Positions 1 through 5,757 of a stretch of 5,757 bases of DNA are shown here, one piece after another. A program made the position numbers and the translations under genes. The stretch's first letter is position 1. Every line of letters begins with the position of its first letter. This DNA comes from Deltaproteobacteria bacterium (GTDB lineage: Bacteria > Desulfobacterota > Dissulfuribacteria > Dissulfuribacterales > UBA3076): assembly GCA_013138705.1 (NCBI GenBank), contig WTCF01000134.1:1-5757 (forward strand), read 5' to 3'. Under the pieces are notes generated by a model. That model saw nothing but the letters and a program-made list of their open reading frames with translations, had not been told where the DNA came from and did no database searches.

Positions 1-2973
1 ACCAGTGTCTGCGGCACCCTGTTGTCAGCCCTTATAATAAATCTTAAACTGGCAGGCACATGCATCCGGGATACAGACCTGTTTCAGAAAGACGTCAGCA
101 GATTATTGAACTGTGACATAGAGCCGATTTACAATCTGGTCAAACAGTTGGCCCAGATCCTGCCGGTTTACTTCAATGAAATAGGAGCAGAGGGTCTCCT
201 GAGGGATGTGTCAACAGAGCTTGATGAGATATCTCACCGCAAGGATATACTTATTCATTTCCTGAGAAAACAGAGCCATGTTGAGAGCAACAACCGCATT
301 GTCGATTTTATTGAAGCCATTTTGTGCTTCTGGTTCAGCAGGCAAAAGGAGGAACTGGCCCCCTTCCTGCCTCCTGAAATCCTGGAGCAGGTCCCTGACC
401 ATGGCCCTTACGTGGATCATGTCCATAGACTCATACAGCATCTGGCAGATGTGCTGGATCTCAAACGATTTACCCACAGTGTAGATAGCTTGCTGAATCT
501 GGAAAAGGACCGGCTCTCACAGATACTGTGTCAAGTACAGGATATCCCCCATCAAGAGAGAAGACGTGTTGAACTTCTTATCCAGATGTACAGGCTTGAG
601 GCCCATAAGTACAAGCTCGGCACCCAGGAAATCCGTCATCATCTGGAGGAAGCCAAAAATCTGGGTTTTGAGGGACTGGATAAGGTAATTGAAATCCTGG
701 ATGTGGACGACGATCCGGAGCGGTGTCTTGAGGTAATTCTGGACCAGCTTGATGTCCTTAAGGGTATTATTCTCAGTAAAGAGCAGTTTGAAATCAGGGA
801 GGACATATACCACAAGCGGCACATAACAGTGGATATTCCTTCAATGTATGGCCGTTACCATGAGCGTAAGTTTGACGCCCTCAGTCTCAGTTTCCGCCTG
901 GAGAACCTGGCCAATATTTACTTCGAACAACTGATAGCTGAGATAGATTCAACCTTCATCTCAAGGTCTATCTTCGCGCGTATCCTGAGGTACCTCCGCC
1001 TCTTCTGGAGAGCCGTACAGTTAGACGGAGTGTATTCTAAGAGGTTCGCCACTTATCTCGCCTTGATGGAAAAATCCCTCGAGGTCCGGCGATTTGCCTT
1101 TTCCCAGTACCTGGATGTAGTGAGAGGGCTGTCCGAGGGTGTTAAAGACATTATCCATGTTTATTACATAAGCCCCCATCAGGACAATATCTCTCTTATT
1201 ATTCGCCAATTGGGCAAACACAACCTTCTTCCAAAATACAAGACTGCTGTAAAAGAGGCTGAAAACGAGACTCAGCTCATTCATCAGATAACAGAGTGGT
1301 TCCTGAGAGACCTCATCTCCGGCACCTTTGGTCTTCAATATCTCGACAACTTTATCGCCCGGGTATACCAGGTGCTTGGAGAGCAGAAAGAAAAACTGGA
1401 TCACAAGGACCTTGACTTAATGTTGAGCTATGATCCGAATCAGATCTTGTGTACCATACACAGTCCTGAACAACAGACAAAAAACCTCATACACCTTGGT
1501 AACAAGGGCTTTAACTTAGTGCTCCTGGCACAGAAGGGTATGCCGGTTCCACCAGGAGTAATAGTCACAACCGAGGTCTTCAGGTGCTACCCGATTATCC
1601 GGAAACTGCCCAGTGTATACAGAGAATTCAAGTCACAGCTTCAGAAAGCCATTGGGGAAATGGAGCGCCAGACCGGGCGCAGGTTTGGCGATCCGTCAAA
1701 TCCCTTGCTCTTATCGGTTAGGAGTGGAGCTGCCATTTCCATGCCGGGGATGATGTCAACAATCATTAATGTGGGCAGTAACCTTGAAATCATAGAAGGC
1801 CTGGCGGAAAAGACCGGTAATGCCTGGTTTGCCTGGGATAATTACCGCAGGTTTGTGCAATCATGGGCCATGTCCTTTGATCTGGACCGTGAGATGTTCA
1901 CCGAACTCATTAGTAATCACAAACGTCGGTACGGAGTAAAGCAGAAAAGGGAATTTACCGGAGACCAGATGAAAGAGTTGGCCCTGGCTTACCGTCAAGC
2001 CACGCTGGACCACGGTCTGGAGTTGGAAGTTGATCCTTTTGAGCAGCTCCTTGTGGCCATACGGCTAACTCTTACATCCTGGGAGTCTGAAAAAGCAAAG
2101 AACTACAGGGAAATAATGGAGATGTCCGATTACTGGGGCACGGCTGTGATAGTACAGGCCATGGCCTATGGAAATCTTGCTGAGACATCCGGTACCGGCG
2201 TTGCCTTCACGCCAATCCATACTGACAATATAGACAATATTAGCCTGTGGGGCGACTTCACCACCGGCAATCAGGGGGATGACATTGTAAGCGGTCTGGT
2301 CACTACATATCCGATTTCAATAAAGCAGGAAAAAGCCATGGGGCTTGATTCCGAAATGACTCTGGAGAAAAATTTCCCTGAGATTTACAATACCTTGTTA
2401 TCCATGACCAGAGAGCTCATCTACGAAAAAAGATGGGATCCGCAGGAGATAGAATTTACCTTTGAAGGCCCGGAGAGCAACCAGCTTTTTATACTCCAGA
2501 GCCGAAACATGACCACAAAGAGGCGATACATCGTTCAGGTCTTTGTACCATCAGCAGAATTGGAGGCCAGCTACCTGGGCAGAGGCATTGGGGTGAGTGG
2601 AGGGGCCATGACAGGAAAGGCCGTGTTCACCCTCTCTGAGATTAAATCCTTCCGCGAGAAGGAGCCCGGGACCCCATTGATCCTGATCCGGTCAGACACG
2701 GTCCCGGACGATATCAAGGAAATTACTTTAACAGACGGCCTGCTCACAGCAAAGGGAGGGCAGACATCTCATGCAGCCATTATTGCATTTCGTCTGGACA
2801 AGAACTGCATTGTGGGCTGCAAGCAGCTAAAGGTCTCTGAAAACCAGGGTTTTGCGCGGTTACACGACCGCATTATTCGTTCCGGTGACTTTCTGAGTAT
2901 TGACGGCAGAAACGGCTCGATATACATGGGTAAGCATGCTACTCAGATAGAGGAAGAGATGTCCCTGGTTTGA
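1..2973 (+). CDS. PPDK-like ATP-grasp/phosphohistidine phosphotransferase with long helical N-terminal region, 5' partial
   Basis: The frame is open from base 1 (about 990 residues visible, numbered here from base 1), and the first possible start, a TTG at 22, has no ribosome binding site, so the true start lies upstream. Residues ~1-480 are charged, Leu-rich and probably helical; I recognise no family there. Residues ~495-840 match the PPDK nucleotide-binding domain: LGNKGFNL (Lys502), SVRSGA then SMPGMM (Arg574), WGTAVIVQAM, ETSGTGVAFT, IEFT (Glu818) and LQSR (Gln833, Arg835). These are counterparts of the ATP-binding Lys, Arg, Glu and Gln/Arg of PPDK. Residues ~870-980 form the swivel domain with GGQTSHAA, His924 being the expected phosphorylated residue. 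SVRSGA plus SMPGMM is the PPDK form, not the PEP synthase form. The protein ends after the swivel domain, so the C-terminal PEP/pyruvate barrel is absent. ATP-dependent His phosphorylation is well supported; the final acceptor is unknown and PEP synthesis should not be assumed. It lies 37 nt before pgk, probably cotranscribed. Confidence 0.88.
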   Translation, partial: TSVCGTLLSALIINLKLAGTCIRDTDLFQKDVSRLLNCDIEPIYNLVKQLAQILPVYFNEIGAEGLLRDVSTELDEISHRKDILIHFLRKQSHVESNNRIVDFIEAILCFWFSRQKEELAPFLPPEILEQVPDHGPYVDHVHRLIQHLADVLDLKRFTHSVDSLLNLEKDRLSQILCQVQDIPHQERRRVELLIQMYRLEAHKYKLGTQEIRHHLEEAKNLGFEGLDKVIEILDVDDDPERCLEVILDQLDVLKGIILSKEQFEIREDIYHKRHITVDIPSMYGRYHERKFDALSLSFRLENLANIYFEQLIAEIDSTFISRSIFARILRYLRLFWRAVQLDGVYSKRFATYLALMEKSLEVRRFAFSQYLDVVRGLSEGVKDIIHVYYISPHQDNISLIIRQLGKHNLLPKYKTAVKEAENETQLIHQITEWFLRDLISGTFGLQYLDNFIARVYQVLGEQKEKLDHKDLDLMLSYDPNQILCTIHSPEQQTKNLIHLGNKGFNLVLLAQKGMPVPPGVIVTTEVFRCYPIIRKLPSVYREFKSQLQKAIGEMERQTGRRFGDPSNPLLLSVRSGAAISMPGMMSTIINVGSNLEIIEGLAEKTGNAWFAWDNYRRFVQSWAMSFDLDREMFTELISNHKRRYGVKQKREFTGDQMKELALAYRQATLDHGLELEVDPFEQLLVAIRLTLTSWESEKAKNYREIMEMSDYWGTAVIVQAMAYGNLAETSGTGVAFTPIHTDNIDNISLWGDFTTGNQGDDIVSGLVTTYPISIKQEKAMGLDSEMTLEKNFPEIYNTLLSMTRELIYEKRWDPQEIEFTFEGPESNQLFILQSRNMTTKRRYIVQVFVPSAELEASYLGRGIGVSGGAMTGKAVFTLSEIKSFREKEPGTPLILIRSDTVPDDIKEITLTDGLLTAKGGQTSHAAIIAFRLDKNCIVGCKQLKVSENQGFARLHDRIIRSGDFLSIDGRNGSIYMGKHATQIEEEMSLV

Positions 2974-2994
2974 AAATTAGATATAGAGTTTTGC

Positions 2995-3000
2995 AAGGGG
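2995..3000 (+). promoter_or_regulatory. Ribosome binding site for pgk (AAGGGG)
   Basis: A purine-rich Shine-Dalgarno-like AAGGGG lies 10 nt before the GTG at 3011. The pgk frame is closed by a TAG at 2984-2986 and has no ATG between that stop and the GTG. The next in-frame Met falls inside the VLMRTDFN strand. Together these fix GTG as the start. Confidence 0.7.
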
Positions 3001-3010
3001 AAATACGGTC

Positions 3011-4204
3011 GTGATCAAATACATAGATGAGATTCCACTGAAAGGCCAAAGGGTCCTGATGAGGACGGATTTCAATATCCCCCTGGACGATTCCGGCAAT
3101 ATCACAGACGACAACCGTATCAGGGCGGCCCTGCCAAGCATACGTCGCGCCATAGAGGCTGGAGCACGACTGATACTCTGCTCGCATCTTGGCCGCCCGA
3201 AGGGACAGAGGGTAGAAAAATTCAGCCTGAGACCAGTGGCCAGGCATCTTGGAGAGCTGATAGGCCAGGAGGTGTCTCTGGCTCCTGACTGCATTGGAGA
3301 TGAAGTGGAGAACCAGGTCAACTCCATGTCAGACGGAGAAGTGCTGCTACTTGAAAACCTAAGGTATTATCAAGGAGAAACAAAAAACGACCCTGGTTTT
3401 GTAGAAGCCCTGGCCAAAATGGCCGATATATATATAAATGATGCCTTTGCAGTATCACACCGGGCCCATGCCTCAGTGACCGGAGTACCCGGCCTAATTA
3501 AAGAGTGCGCAGCCGGTTTTCTTGTAAAGCAGGAACTTTTATACTTCAAAAAGGCCATGGAAGAACCTGCCAGGCCTCTGGTGGCCATCCTGGGTGGGGC
3601 CAAGATATCCGGCAAGCTGGAGGCCATCAAGAACATACTGAACCGGGTGGATAAGCTGATAGTCGGCGGGGCAATGGCCAATACGTTTCTGACAGCGCAA
3701 GGCATTGATATAGGAAAATCCCTTACTGAGAAAGAGCTGGTAGGCACGGCCAGGGCCTTAATTGATCAGGCAAAAGATAAAGGCATTAAATTTTACCTTC
3801 CTGTTGACTGCGTCATAGCACAGGATCTTGATACAAACGCCGAAACCAGGATCGTCCCAACCCAGGAAATCCCTGATGATTGGATGGTATTGGACATAGG
3901 GCCTGCAACGTCAGACCTTTTCAGTGAGGCCCTTTACAATGCCAAAACCATAGTGTGGAATGGCCCAATGGGGGCCTTTGAGCTCGATCCCTTCAGCCAT
4001 GGTACAATGGCCCTGGCGCATGCAGTCGGCAGCAGTCAGGCCCTCAGCATTGTAGGTGGAGGAGATACTGATCTGGCCATCCACAGGGCCAGTGAAGTAG
4101 AAAACATATCTTATATGTCCACGGGTGGTGGGGCGTTCCTCAACCTTTTGGAAGGAAAAAAATTGCCAGGCATAACGGCACTTGAGGAGTGTAGTAAAAA
4201 ATGA
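3011..4204 (+). CDS. pgk: Phosphoglycerate kinase
   Basis: Cytosolic enzyme that reversibly transfers phosphate between 1,3-bisphosphoglycerate and ADP, giving 3-phosphoglycerate and ATP, in glycolysis and gluconeogenesis. At 397 residues it has the usual bacterial length and looks complete. Family motifs appear in order: RTDFNIPL near residue 20 (substrate-binding Arg/Asp/Asn), SHLGRPKG near 58, LENLRYYQGE near 115, NDAFAVSHRAHAS near 145, LGGAKISGKLEAI near 195 (nucleotide-site Lys), VGGAMANTFL, WNGPMGAFE near 315, GGGDT near 350 and STGGGAFLNLLEGKKLPG near the end. The GTG start is the only one that keeps the first beta strand. The last codons overlap tpiA by four bases, implying translational coupling. 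It follows the dikinase-like gene by 37 nt, with no promoter or terminator visible between them. No key residue appears to be missing. Confidence 0.98.
   Translation: MIKYIDEIPLKGQRVLMRTDFNIPLDDSGNITDDNRIRAALPSIRRAIEAGARLILCSHLGRPKGQRVEKFSLRPVARHLGELIGQEVSLAPDCIGDEVENQVNSMSDGEVLLLENLRYYQGETKNDPGFVEALAKMADIYINDAFAVSHRAHASVTGVPGLIKECAAGFLVKQELLYFKKAMEEPARPLVAILGGAKISGKLEAIKNILNRVDKLIVGGAMANTFLTAQGIDIGKSLTEKELVGTARALIDQAKDKGIKFYLPVDCVIAQDLDTNAETRIVPTQEIPDDWMVLDIGPATSDLFSEALYNAKTIVWNGPMGAFELDPFSHGTMALAHAVGSSQALSIVGGGDTDLAIHRASEVENISYMSTGGGAFLNLLEGKKLPGITALEECSKK
4184..4189 (+). promoter_or_regulatory. Ribosome binding site for tpiA (GAGGAG), inside pgk
   Basis: GAGGAG lies within the last codons of pgk, 11 nt before the tpiA ATG. 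It supports the ATG that overlaps the pgk TGA as the tpiA start, and translation through pgk would sweep across it. Confidence 0.6.
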
Positions 4205-4974
4205 ATTCTTCAAAGAGAAGACCTGTTTTGGCGGCTAACTGGAAGATGTACAAAACCGTGGCCGAGACGCGTGATTTCCTTAAAGTCTTTTTGCCCCTGG
4301 TGAATAACCTGACGGAAAGAGAGATAGTAATTGCGCCTCCGTTTACTGCCCTTTCAGCAGCCGGTGAAATCATTAAGAAAAGTGAACTTGTGACACTGGC
4401 AGCTCAGAACATGTACTTTGAGCAAAAGGGTGGCTTCACTGGTGAAATATCATCTATCATGCTCAAGGAATTCGGAGTTAAGTGGGTAATCCTCGGGCAT
4501 TCAGAGCGCAGGCACATTTTCGGAGAAGAAAATAGCCTTATTTCCTTAAAGGTCAAGTCTGCCCTGGAAAATGATTTGCTTCCAATCTTATGCATTGGAG
4601 AAAAGTTAGAGGAAAGAGAATCTGGACTTACGCATGAGATACTTGAAAAACAGTTATCAGCAGGCTTTTCAGAGGTGGGTAGCGAAGAGGCAGGCAAAGT
4701 AGTAGTTGCCTATGAACCTGTATGGGCAATCGGCACAGGTAAAACAGCTACACCGGATCAGGCACAGGATGCCCACATCAATATCCGGTCGTGGCTTGCC
4801 GATCGTTTCGATTCCGGTATTGCAGGGCAAATTCGAATATTGTATGGTGGCTCGGTTAAACCGGAAAATGTTAATGAATTAATGGCGCTCCCCGATGTAG
4901 ACGGAGCTCTTGTTGGCGGTGCATCTCTCAAACCCGGGAGTTTTGGTCAAATTGTGAGTTGCCGGATTAGTTAA
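4201..4974 (+). CDS. tpiA: Triosephosphate isomerase
   Basis: Interconverts dihydroxyacetone phosphate and glyceraldehyde 3-phosphate in the cytosol, normally as a dimeric TIM barrel. It is 257 residues, the usual bacterial length. All catalytic elements are visible: AANWKM with Asn13 and Lys15, GHSERR with electrophilic His100, and YEPVWAIGTGK with the catalytic base Glu172 and the following flexible loop. YGGSVKPEN (Gly216-Gly217) and GALVGGASL are the phosphate-binding turns. The ATG shares ATGA with the pgk stop, a typical translationally coupled pair. The start gives a five-residue extension (NSSKR) before the first strand, which is unremarkable. secG begins 27 nt after the stop with no terminator seen, so the transcript probably continues. 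Confidence 0.98.
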   Translation: MNSSKRRPVLAANWKMYKTVAETRDFLKVFLPLVNNLTEREIVIAPPFTALSAAGEIIKKSELVTLAAQNMYFEQKGGFTGEISSIMLKEFGVKWVILGHSERRHIFGEENSLISLKVKSALENDLLPILCIGEKLEERESGLTHEILEKQLSAGFSEVGSEEAGKVVVAYEPVWAIGTGKTATPDQAQDAHINIRSWLADRFDSGIAGQIRILYGGSVKPENVNELMALPDVDGALVGGASLKPGSFGQIVSCRIS

Positions 4975-4989
4975 TTAAGAGAGCAACTT

Positions 4990-4995
4990 AAAGGA
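4990..4995 (+). promoter_or_regulatory. Ribosome binding site for secG (AAAGGA)
   Basis: AAAGGA is 6 nt before the TTG at 5002. It decides the secG start: the secG frame is the tpiA frame, closed by the tpiA TAA at 4972-4974, and the only initiation-type codon after it and before the first membrane helix is this TTG. Confidence 0.7.
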
Positions 4996-5001
4996 TATGT
5001 T

Positions 5002-5394
5002 TTGTACTCTACCTTAATAGTACTCCACGTTATTACATGTGTCTTCTTGGTTCTTACTGTCTTGCTCCAGCAAGGCAAAGGGGCTGCAATAGGTGCTGTG
5101 TTCGGGTCCAGTGATACCATTTTTGGCAGCGCGGGACCAGCTTCCCTTCTGCACAAACTCACTACAGGACTGGCAGTGCTCTTTATGGTTTCTTCTCTTG
5201 TTCTCACCTATTTGTCAGCTCACAGGGTTGAGGACTCGATAATGCAGGACGTGGAGGTAACTACCAGTCCTGTTACTACTGAGCCAGGTGAAATTCCTGA
5301 GGCTACAGAAACTATTGAGACTGTAATTCCTGAAACTGTTGAAACTGTTCCTGCACCAGTAACCGGGGTTGAGGAACCTGAGACCTCTAAATAG
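5002..5394 (+). CDS. secG: Protein-export translocase subunit SecG with acidic Thr/Pro-rich tail
   Basis: Small inner-membrane subunit of the SecYEG channel that assists SecA-driven protein export. The 130-residue product begins with a hydrophobic helix (about residues 3-22), followed by the SecG hallmark loop LLQQGKGAAIGAVFGSSDTIFGSAGPASLLHKLT (described here as positions 21-54; key residues Gln24, Gly25-Lys26-Gly27, Phe41-Gly42, Gly45 and Thr54). A second helix spans about 55-72. Residues 75-130 form a low-complexity acidic tail rich in Glu, Thr, Val and Pro, with an imperfect duplication; extended tails of this sort are common and variable in SecG. The start is TTG, the only in-frame choice after the tpiA stop, and has a good ribosome binding site. 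It sits between tpiA and tRNA-Leu. A secG-tRNA-Leu neighbourhood is known in other bacteria, including E. coli, where secG is followed by leuU. Confidence 0.95.
   Translation: MYSTLIVLHVITCVFLVLTVLLQQGKGAAIGAVFGSSDTIFGSAGPASLLHKLTTGLAVLFMVSSLVLTYLSAHRVEDSIMQDVEVTTSPVTTEPGEIPEATETIETVIPETVETVPAPVTGVEEPETSK
5308..5352 (+). repeat. Imperfect tandem duplication in the secG tail
   Basis: Codons for ETIETVIP (residues 103-110) are followed directly by ETVETVP (111-117), with related DNA built on GA(A/G)ACTGT units. This looks like a short slippage-type repeat within a low-complexity tail. It has no obvious function and may vary in length between strains. Confidence 0.55.
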
Positions 5395-5400
5395 TATTTT

Positions 5401-5486
5401 GCCGAAGTGGTGGAATAGGTAGACACGCCATCTTGAGGGGGTGGTGGGCAAAACCCGTGGGGGTTCGACTCCCCCCTTCGGCACCA
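5401..5486 (+). tRNA. tRNA-Leu (anticodon GAG), CCA encoded
   Basis: A complete 86-nt class II tRNA. The acceptor stem GCCGAAG (5401-5407) pairs with CTTCGGC (5476-5482), followed by discriminator A5483 (as expected for leucine) and an encoded CCA (5484-5486). The D stem is GTG/CAC (5410-5412 with 5424-5426) around a loop containing GG. The anticodon stem is CCATC/GGTGG (5428-5432 with 5440-5444, one U-G pair), with loop TTGAGGG giving anticodon GAG at 5435-5437, which reads CUC and CUU. The long variable arm is a GGG/CCC hairpin (5446-5448 with 5454-5456). The T stem is GGGGG/CCCCC around TTCGACT (5464-5470). It begins 6 nt after the secG stop, so it must be processed from a shared transcript unless a promoter lies inside secG. 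Confidence 0.97.
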
Positions 5487-5510
5487 TATTTATCCTACCA
5501 TACCCGTTTG
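5487..5510. other. 24-nt gap between convergent transcription units, no clear terminator
   Basis: This short AT-leaning gap separates the tRNA 3' end from the stop of the minus-strand receiver gene. I see no GC-rich hairpin followed by a T run on either strand. Termination may be Rho-dependent, or may occur inside the opposing gene. Confidence 0.5.
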
Positions 5511-5757
5511 TCAGGCATTCTTTATCTCATTTATTCTATCTCTGAGTTCCTGTAAGAGATCCTCTTCTTTAAGTACTCCTTTGTTTAATATACCCCGTAT
5601 CCTCCCATCCAAATCGTCTTTCTCCTTCTGACTCAAGTCCCTCTTAGTAATAAGAATAAGAGGGATATCCTTGGCGCTGTCCTCTGTCTGAATGTACTCA
5701 ATTACATCAAAACCATTCACCTTGGGCATTGTCAGATTGAGGATAATCAGGCCAGGC
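5511..5757 (-). CDS. Response-regulator receiver domain, C-terminal part, 5' partial
   Basis: The last 81 codons of a minus-strand gene enter from the right edge and end at a TGA (complement of 5511-5513). Reading from 5756, the protein begins PGLIILNLTMPKVNGFDVIE, the beta3/alpha3 region of a CheY-like receiver. It continues with DIPLILIT (beta4 and the switch Thr) and RIRGILNKG (beta5 with the conserved Lys, but KG rather than KP), then a terminal helix. The canonical pattern around the phospho-site is D-x-x-M-P; here it reads N-L-T-M-P, so the acceptor Asp is replaced by Asn (codon 5736-5738). The protein ends right after the receiver fold, so the receiver is C-terminal. It may be a stand-alone regulator or the tail of a hybrid histidine kinase; the missing N-terminal part would decide. 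The Met at 5729 is inside the fold and is not the start. Confidence 0.85.
   Translation of the reverse strand, partial: PGLIILNLTMPKVNGFDVIEYIQTEDSAKDIPLILITKRDLSQKEKDDLDGRIRGILNKGVLKEEDLLQELRDRINEIKNA

Noticed and set aside
22..24. TTG as the start of the dikinase-like gene
   Set aside because: The frame stays open to base 1 and no Shine-Dalgarno sequence precedes this TTG; a start upstream of the window is more likely.
1021..1404. Long minus-strand ORF opposite the dikinase-like gene, and similar antisense ORFs opposite pgk and tpiA
   Set aside because: Their translations show no recognisable family, they lack good ribosome binding sites, and they lie wholly opposite strongly coding frames.
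3424..3440. AT-rich alternating stretch inside pgk resembling a -10 box or a small repeat
   Set aside because: It codes for the conserved region before NDAFAVSHRAHAS in pgk, and there is no partner -35 element or gene start nearby that would need a promoter.
4997..5017. ATG at 4997 opening a six-codon ORF across the secG start
   Set aside because: It is out of frame with secG, ends at once in TAA, and lies only 1 nt from the ribosome binding site, too close for normal initiation.
5215..5487. Minus-strand ORF across the secG tail and the tRNA
   Set aside because: It runs through a well-folded tRNA gene; the apparent protein, beginning MVPKGGVEPPR, is the familiar spurious translation of the tRNA complement.
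5511..5729. A 72-residue stand-alone protein starting at the ATG at 5729
   Set aside because: The Met is the M of the MP motif in the middle of a receiver domain, and the same frame continues upstream with receiver sequence to the window edge.

Overview
This window reads as ordinary bacterial chromosome of moderate GC. It holds a tightly packed plus-strand block: the 3' part of a large dikinase-like gene, then pgk, tpiA, secG and a tRNA-Leu(GAG). The 3' end of a two-component receiver gene faces it on the minus strand. The phylum cannot be proven from the sequence. The pgk-tpiA-secG-tRNA-Leu order and the style of the receiver (an ITKRDLSQKEKDDL stretch and a late NKG in place of KP) suggest a Desulfobacterota-like anaerobe. 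Other environmental Gram-negative lineages, such as anammox planctomycetes, are not excluded.

Positions 1-2973 encode the last ~990 residues of a protein with a pyruvate,phosphate dikinase (PPDK)-type ATP-grasp domain followed by a phosphohistidine swivel domain with an intact catalytic His. The reading frame is open to the window edge, so the start is missing. Unlike PPDK and PEP synthase, the protein stops after the swivel domain and has no PEP/pyruvate TIM barrel. In front of the ATP-grasp it carries ~480 residues of helical sequence that I do not recognise. This is the least ordinary gene here.

Positions 3011-4974 encode complete phosphoglycerate kinase (GTG start) and triosephosphate isomerase, overlapping by ATGA. 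SecG follows after 27 nt from a TTG start, and a complete tRNA-Leu with encoded CCA begins 6 nt after the secG stop. Spacing suggests one transcript or nested transcripts from the dikinase-like gene through the tRNA. Pgk and TpiA catalyse reversible steps of lower glycolysis/gluconeogenesis. A phosphotransferase related to PEP-forming enzymes just upstream fits central carbon metabolism, but its acceptor substrate is unknown. SecG and the tRNA are linked by position rather than by pathway.

Positions 5511-5757 (minus strand) encode the C-terminal part of a receiver domain whose phospho-acceptor position appears to be Asn rather than Asp. The converging genes are separated by only 24 nt, and I see no convincing terminator hairpin there. 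I found no mobile element, CRISPR array, phage gene or clear new system. The points worth following are the truncated-architecture dikinase and the Asn-substituted receiver.
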